Below are positions 57,705-64,000 of a stretch of DNA of 64,000 nt, piece by piece; position 1 is the first letter of the stretch, and each line of letters begins with the position of its first letter. The stretch is from Rhynchospora pubera (taxonomy: Eukaryota; Streptophyta; Magnoliopsida; Poales; Cyperaceae), in the NCBI GenBank assembly GCA_028095005.1, contig CM051461.1, positions 167,468,144 to 167,532,143 of the forward strand. The letters run 5' to 3'. The notes below the pieces were generated by a model. That model searched no databases. It saw only the letters and a program-made list of their open reading frames with translations, and was not told the DNA's origin. Position numbers and translations under genes: made by a program.

Positions 57705-60700
57705 ATGACCAAAACTAAAAGGAACTCCTTATTGCAAGGTTTCCATGCCGCACACACTGTGGTGGCACTATCCCACCTTCTTGTTCTTCTTCTACTACAG
57801 CTCAGCACAAAATTAGCAGCCGCATCTACAAACATAGCTCTACCCGGATGCCAAGACACATGCGGCGATGTTACCATTCCTTACCCTTTTGGTATTGGCC
57901 TGAATTGCTTCTATTCTAAAGCCTTCGAGCTCCAGTGCAATGAAACAATTAATGGCACATTTGCTCCATACCGAGGTGCTTACAAGTATCTGAATATAAG
58001 CCTCTCCTTGGGCCAGGCACGTGTTAACATGCCGATATCTTCCCAGTGCTACAACAGCACGACACAGCTCGTCAATTACACCGATTGGTCAGCGAACCTC
58101 CAGTATTTCAGGTTTAACCATGAGAAAAATAAGTTCGTAGTCATTGGTTGCGATACAATTGGCTATGTCAATTTTTCCAATCATTATAATTCCTACTTGG
58201 GTGGCTGCATTTCTGGGTGTTATAGCCTAGATAGCTTGATTAATGGGACCTGCTCTGGAATTGGCTGTTGCGAGATATCTATTCCCAAAGGAACAAACCA
58301 CATCGAAGTTATGTTTTCTAAGAATTACAACAATTCCAGGGTGTATAACTTTAGTCGTTGCGGCTATGCCATGCTAACTGAAGAAGATGGGTTCATGTTC
58401 AACACTGGTTACATCACCAGTTCACCACTGAGAAGCTGTTGCACCAAAACACGACAGCCGTGATTGATTGGGCCATAGGAAACACAACGTGCGAAGTTGC
58501 ATATGCTAACAGATCCTCCTACGCATGCAAAAGCGATTATAGTATTTGTTTGAACTCCAGCAGTGGTCCAGGTTATTTCTGTAACTGCTCCTATGGTTAT
58601 CAAGGCAACCCTTACCTTGATGAAGGCTGCCAAGGTATCTCTCTCACATACAAGCAGATTTTCTCTGTTGGTGTAAATATTTGACATTTTCATACTAATT
58701 ATCTGCTATGATTTTATAGATATTAACGAATGCGACCACAATCCATGCTCTAAGCCAGGAAAGTGTCACAATACCCAAGGAGGATATAATTGCTCTTGTC
58801 CTCTTGGCTGGAAGAGAAAATCTACCAATATGTGCGAACTCAACTTGGCAGTAATTTTAGGTATGCTACCTTTTTTTTCAGATAAATTGAAGATTCTAAT
58901 TAATGCTGTTAAATAGGCCATATATAATTGGAAAGGTAGAATTATATTAGCAAAAATTATAATTATGGAAATAAAGAGTTAGAATTGCTTTTAGATTATA
59001 ATAAAGTTGGGACAGAGAAGGAATAATTGCATCAGACTGAATTGGATGCTGTTTTGGTCCTTTAGAATTATGACAATAGAAGGAATTCAAATTCCGTATT
59101 CTTGTGCTGTTTTGGTAAATCTAATTCGTTAAAATTCAACTGTAAAGGCTTTAAAATTTCTTGAGGGAGGCTAAACATTTTATATTTTAATTAAAATAAA
59201 GCAAAACTTATTTCAAATATAAAAGTTTTAATAGTTAGCACTATGTCTAAAGAAATTTAATTAGATTTACCAAAAAAAAAAAAGTCGAATTCAGCCAACA
59301 ACTGCTTTTTTATTTTTATTTTTGAGTCGATTAAACACCCAAAGTTCGATCAACGGAACTCTATTAACCTTTAACTTGAAGCCTACAACTATATACAAGA
59401 CATCTTTTCTAAAAAAAAAAATAAATAAAGTACATACGAGACAGAAAATCTGCTTTGAGCTAAGCAGACTAGGCAACTCGCGACTATTTTATTAGATCTG
59501 AGATGAGATAAGTATTTGTGCTGGCACTTCTACCCACATTCTATAAAAATTAGGAGCATAAATAATTGTCCAATTTATCTGAAAATCAATCAAAATTAAA
59601 CATATATGAAAATTCATATGACAAATATTGGTACTTCTCCCTAGCTAAATGAGATATGAGACATAATATAATCATAGATGATACTAAAACCAATGTTTGC
59701 AACTTCTCCTCTAAATAATTAAAGCATGTTTCCTGTAGGAATTTCTGCTGGTATTGTCGCCCTATCATTTATAGGATTCGCGGTATATGTGGTCATAGAA
59801 AGAATAAAACTTTCTAAAGTAATGAAGAAGTACTTTGATCAATACGGAGGATGGATTTTGTTGGAGAAGATTAAATCAAATCAGGGATTTGGTTTTACAA
59901 TCTTCACGAAGCAACAAGTAGAACAAGCAACAAACAACTTTGACAGTGCAAATATTATTGGCCATGGAGGTCAGGGCACTGTTTATAAAGGAACTTTAAG
60001 TGGTCAAATTGTTGCCATAAAAAAGCGTAAGATAGTTGATGAGAATAAAAAGAAAGAATTTGGTAAAGAGATGCTTATTCTCTCCCAAATTAATCACAAA
60101 AATATTGTAAAATTGTTGGGATGCTGTTTAGAAATCGAAGTTCCTATGCTGGTATATGAGTTCATACCAAATGGTACTTTATTTCACTATATTCATTACA
60201 AAAAGCAAGGATCATATTTATCTCTTGAAACTCGTTTACAAATTGCTCAAGAATCAGCAGAAGCACTTGCCTATTTACACTTTTCAGCATCTCCCCCAAT
60301 TTTTCATGGAGATGTGAAGTCTTTAAATATTCTTTTAGACCAAAATTATACTGCAAAAGTGTCTGATTTTGGAGCATCAGTACTAGCTCCAACAGATGAG
60401 GTGCAATTCGTCACACTTGTGCAAGGAACATGTGGGTACCTCGATCCTGAATATATGCAATCATGTCAGCTAACTGACAAAAGTGATGTATACAGTTTTG
60501 GTGTTGTTCTTTTAGAGCTTCTGACCAGCAAGCCAGCAATTAATTTTGATGCCGCGGAAGAAGAATGGAGTCTTTCGTCATGTTTCCTCTCTGCTATGAA
60601 AGAAAATAAAATGAAAGAACTATTAGATGATGATATTAAATGTGAAGATTATATAGAAGTGATCAGGGAAGTTGCTGAACTTGCTAAGGAATGTCTTCAT

Positions 60701-60907
60701 ATGAAGGGAGAAGAGCGACCTACCATGAAAAAAGTCGCTGAAGAACTCGACAGGATTAGGAAACTTAAGCAGCATCCTTGGGGACAAGAGTACCAGCTTG
60801 AAGAAACAGAAGTTTTGCTCGGTGCATCCCATGATATAGAGATTGAGCATAGTACTAATCATTTCTCTCTAGAGAAGAAAGTTAAGAAGAACATTGTTGG
60901 TCGTTAA
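57705..60907 (+). pseudogene. Wall-associated receptor kinase-like gene with a 1-bp frameshift
   Basis: Exons 57705-58634, 58720-58860 and 59739-60907, all with GT..AG borders; the start has a GCCGCCATG context. Total length is one base short of a multiple of three. Parts in order: signal peptide (LLVLLLLQLS region), a GUB_WAK galacturonan-binding domain (CGDVTIPYPFGIG and many Cys and N-glycosylation sites), the frameshift at about 58412-58420, a Cys-rich part (DWAIGN, CNCSYGYQGNPYL), an EGF-Ca domain (DINECDHNPC), one membrane span, and a kinase with GHGGQGTVYKG, AIKK, HGDVKSLNILL, DFGAS and GTCGYLDPEYM. HGD in place of HRD is usual for WAKs. WAKs sense pectin and cell-wall damage at the plasma membrane. 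Could be a sequencing error. Confidence 0.85.
58861..59738 (+). other. WAK intron 2
   Basis: 878-bp AT-rich intron between the EGF exon and the membrane-span/kinase exon, the usual intron place in this family. No coding or bounded repeat within it. Confidence 0.7.
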
Positions 60908-62989
60908 CATTAATTGCATTGCTTTTATGAACAATATATCTCCCTATGTTAATGTTGGTTATTTTTAATTATTTTCCTTTTTGAGAATTTTTTCTTTTTT
61001 ATAGAAAAACAAAGGGTTAAGCGTTTATCTTTATTATTTATTTTTGTGAGAATTTTATATTGCATTATATGTGTTTTGTACTTTTGTTTGTGAAGGAGTT
61101 CGATTTTTGCATCTTCTCATTGGCTTATACATGCCATCTTGTTGGATCTAGTAAGAAATATAAAGAAAGAATAAAAACATCATGTTCGCGAACACCTTTT
61201 GTTCGCGCGAACCAAATGACCTTCGAACAGCGCAACACGCGAACAAACCCACGTATTCGTTATTTCCCGATTTTGGAGAACTTCGCGAACAACGGCGGCG
61301 AATTGGGAAAAGGTTTTTTTAATGAATTGGTGTTCGTGAATACTTATTCCATCCCAACTCCCAAACATACTCAAATCTTATTCATATTCTAGATTTTTAT
61401 TAGAATATGAATAAGTTCATATTTTTTATTCATGTGTTGTTTGATTTCACGCGAATAGACTTATTCAAACACATCCATCAGTTTCCACAATATCACGTTG
61501 ATGGAGATTGGTACAATGTTTATTCCGAGACGCAAAATAAAATGGGTGACTTTCAATTTATTTTTTTTTTATTTCTTTGAGACTAAACGCCAATAGGAAA
61601 TTCATATTAAATCCTAAAAACGCCATACTGGCAAAGTTAATACAATTGCATAAAAATAACCAAATTCCCCAATAACAGGTGTCACATTTAGTACAGAATT
61701 GAAAAACAAAGATAAACATACCCAATTAAAACTATCAATTTGAAAAAAAAAAAAACATACTGAATTATGGTGTGGCCTACTGTATAAAGGGGTCATTTCA
61801 ATAAGCACAATCAATTAAGGTGTCCAAACTTACACAATTTCGTAAAGTTACAGAAGACAACAATCAAGAGAGTAATTTTAAATAACTGTGCATTAACATT
61901 AAGTTTTCAAAGAAAAAGAAATACCAAAATTATCAAATATTCCTCTTAAAAGTTCAGATATCGTAAATAATATATATAATTATGTTGAAGTATTCAAGTA
62001 AGAAGTGCTAGCCTGCTGGCCAGATGGCTATTAATAAAAAGTAATCAGTATTCAGTATTATTATAAATAAAAAGTGGTGGGAGTCTGTTTATTTTTTCTT
62101 TATTTCTGCGCGACACGGCAATTATACCGGCATCTGTAATCTCTGTGTATGTAATATTTTGTACTGTTCCTAACAAAAATTTTGTGATGCACTGTCTGTG
62201 TTGCTTTGAGTTGCGATTCATTTATTCTGTACGCATGAGACCCGTTTCACTGTTGTCTCAGTAATTTCTGCTACACAATTTTTTGGGTTTCACTCTTTTA
62301 CTGATCATCTCTATGCGGATTGATTTTTGTCCTCTTCAAATGATTTTCTTCTTCTTCCATCTCTCCACCTCTCTCTCGCACTCGAACCCTCACAAATTCC
62401 CTCCTTTCTCGACACATCATATATCTCTTCCCCTCTGCTTCCCGCTGTCTCGCGGCACATCACAAACCCACTTCCTTTTTCTTGACCCGTTCCCACTAGA
62501 CACATCGCATATATTAATCATTTTCATTAATTGGCTATCGTCTACATACTCTTTAATCTCACTGTACCCTAAAGAAAACGAAACCCGAAATACATACAAA
62601 AATGGAGAGCTCCTAAGACGGATGGACGAGATGAAGAAACACTTTGAAACCAAAGATGGGAAGGAATTGAATGAGAATTTTAAAATTATTTTATTTTCTT
62701 CTCCAGATTTGCGTTTAATGAGATCAGATGTTTTAATCCTGATAGTAATTTTACAATTTTGATTAGGGTTTGGTAGTTCCTTGGGTTTCTAAGGTTTCTA
62801 CTTTCTAGGTTATATATAGTAATTTTAATTGTTGTCACATTCTCAACTAATTTGAGATCATAAACCTCTAATTTAAAATTTCAAGTGAAATTTCACAATC
62901 AGATGGTTGATTTGATGACTTAAATCTTTATATTTTTTATAACGCATCTAGATTGAGCTCTTCGCATCTAGAAAGTAAGGAGTAATAAT
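60908..62989. other. Intergenic region after the WAK gene
   Basis: 61180-61300 has repeated TTCGCGAAC/GTTCGCG motifs. 61380-61470 has an AATATGAATAAG/TTATTCATATT inverted repeat. 62330-62520 is CT-rich and leader-like, followed near 62620 by a short frame (MDEMKKHFETKDGKELNE) that does not extend to a gene. No complete gene is seen. Confidence 0.4.
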
Positions 62990-63345
62990 AGAAAATTTTG
63001 CGAAAATTTTGTCGTTTTAATGGCTAATCTGAATCGTTCAATGTGTTCTCCAAATTAAAATCTCATTGGAGACCAAATTTTATAATTTTCTGATGTTATT
63101 TACTATTTTTTTGAGAATTTAAAATCATAGTTATTGAAGGGTCTAGAATTGTTTAGATTAAGAATTTTGTAAAATACCAAACAAATACTAAAAAATTTCA
63201 GAAAAAATATAAAATTTTGTCTCCAACGAGATTTCAGTGTGGAGAACACATTGAACGGTTCAGATCGACTGTTAGAATCTTAAAAATTAAGATTTGATCG
63301 TAGCTGACGGTCTCATCCGTCAGCCGCGACTGATTTTAATTAGTC
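62990..63345. repeat. Palindromic element, family A distant copy
   Basis: Imperfect inverted repeat with the shared core (GAATCGTTCAATGTGTTCTC on the left, GAGAACACATTGAACGGTTC on the right; CATTGGAGACCAAATTTTAT) around a centre near 63140. Its ends differ again; the right one has GCTGACGGTCTCATCCGTCAGC. Confidence 0.6.
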
Positions 63346-63909
63346 TACCTCAATTATTTATGGTGAAAGTTTTTTAAAATATTGCTTTGAATTGACAATA
63401 CATGTACTTTGAAGTTGACTACAACGAAATTACTTTTATTAAAAATAACTATTTGTGATTCCACTAATTTTTTTTTAATTATCCAGATTTCATATACTCA
63501 TTAATACTATATACATCATACATTGAATCGAGTCTAATTAAGTATAATCTATAGAGAAGGCAGACTAAACCTGAAAATAGCAATTAGAGTAGCATCCAGA
63601 TAATCACAATTAGTCTTATATGTATACAACATATATACGACATACTGTCTCCCTTGAACATGCATACCATTGGCACTACCAAAATACTCAGAGAAACATC
63701 TAGCATCCAAGCTGACTGACGTAATTATTAACTTAATAAGAGCTAATTTGGAAGTCTGACATTATTATATTAATATTATTTTGATACTAAATCTATTCTA
63801 ATACATTTGTTACATGGCAATATGATTGGTCAATTGTTTACTATTAATAAATGAATTTTTCAATACAAGTGTTGAACAATAACATTGTACCTGTAGTAGA
63901 TAAATCTTA
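63346..63909. other. Intergenic AT-rich DNA
   Basis: Nothing recognised. Confidence 0.5.
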
Positions 63910-64000
63910 GGTGTGTTTGGTTGGAGTGGGAATAAAGAATAAGCTCCTTATTTCTTATTTCGGTGAAAACCAAACAACTAAGGAATAGGAAATTTAGACT
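63910..64000. mobile_element. Start of a Tourist-like MITE, cut by the window end
   Basis: GGTGTGTTTGGTTGGAGTGG after a TTA, then AATAAAGAATAAG, like the start of the element at 13781. The right end lies outside. Confidence 0.55.

Noticed and set aside
62283..62762. Plus-strand 159-codon frame
   Set aside because: Phe/Ser-rich reading of a CT-rich leader-like region; no family, no splice support. It may be the leader of a gene I cannot see.
1..64000. CRISPR arrays, tRNA or rRNA genes
   Set aside because: None seen; the regular repeats are transposon subterminal arrays or minisatellites, and tRNA-like boxes belong to SINEs.

Overview
The window is flowering-plant nuclear DNA. It is AT-rich, with intron-containing genes (GT..AG) of clearly plant type: a wall-associated kinase, a plant LEA-like protein, and a plant-type proteasome assembly chaperone. 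The rest is dense with plant transposon families (CACTA, MULE, copia, Tat/Athila-type LTR element, Tourist, hAT, SINE). I cannot name the species. Exon models were read by eye from splice sites and reading phase, not from transcripts.

Layout. 1-600: decayed Ty1/copia 3' end and LTR start. 620-2260: tandem duplication holding two copies of a short basic exon. 4.0-4.4 kb: a small secreted Cys-rich protein gene. 5.0-7.0 kb: a MULE-like element carrying a minisatellite, a palindromic element, and a SINE interrupted by a hAT MITE. 7.3-9.3 kb: two-exon LEA-like gene on the minus strand. 9.5-15.9 kb: intergenic DNA with foldback elements and MITEs. 15.98-20.6 kb: two nested Mutator-like elements, both with target site duplications. 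21.4-23.5 kb: seven-exon PSMG3-type gene.

Two large CACTA transposons dominate. E1 (23756-35212, read on the minus strand) has an exact AAT target duplication and two genes that read through in phase: a TNP2 transposase (1100 aa) and an 11-exon Transposase_24-Ulp1 gene (794 aa) with His/Asp/Gln/Cys all present. E1 therefore looks structurally autonomous. E2 (40280-57016, plus strand, ATA target duplication) has the same two genes plus two extra small ORFs; one of these ends in a tandem pair of SUMO-interacting-like motifs. E2 is damaged: its TNP2 N-terminus is broken, one Ulp1 splice donor is lost, and a 5.4-kb non-coding LTR retrotransposon sits in a Ulp1 intron.

The two elements share a conserved 230-nt inverted repeat ahead of TNP2, and their TNP2 introns are built of 22-bp repeats with the same core. 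They differ in subterminal repeat sequence and in intron positions. E2 also has an internal array of its subterminal palindromes between its genes.

Right of E2: a promoter-proximal foldback MITE, then a WAK-like receptor kinase gene (57705-60907) with an intact kinase exon but a 1-bp frameshift in the ectodomain exon, followed by gene-poor DNA to the end.

The likeliest undescribed biology is in the CACTA pair: a transposon that pairs a SUMO-protease-like protein with a SIM-bearing small protein, repeat-built introns, an intron flanked by a tandem duplication, and an internal copy of the terminal binding-site array.
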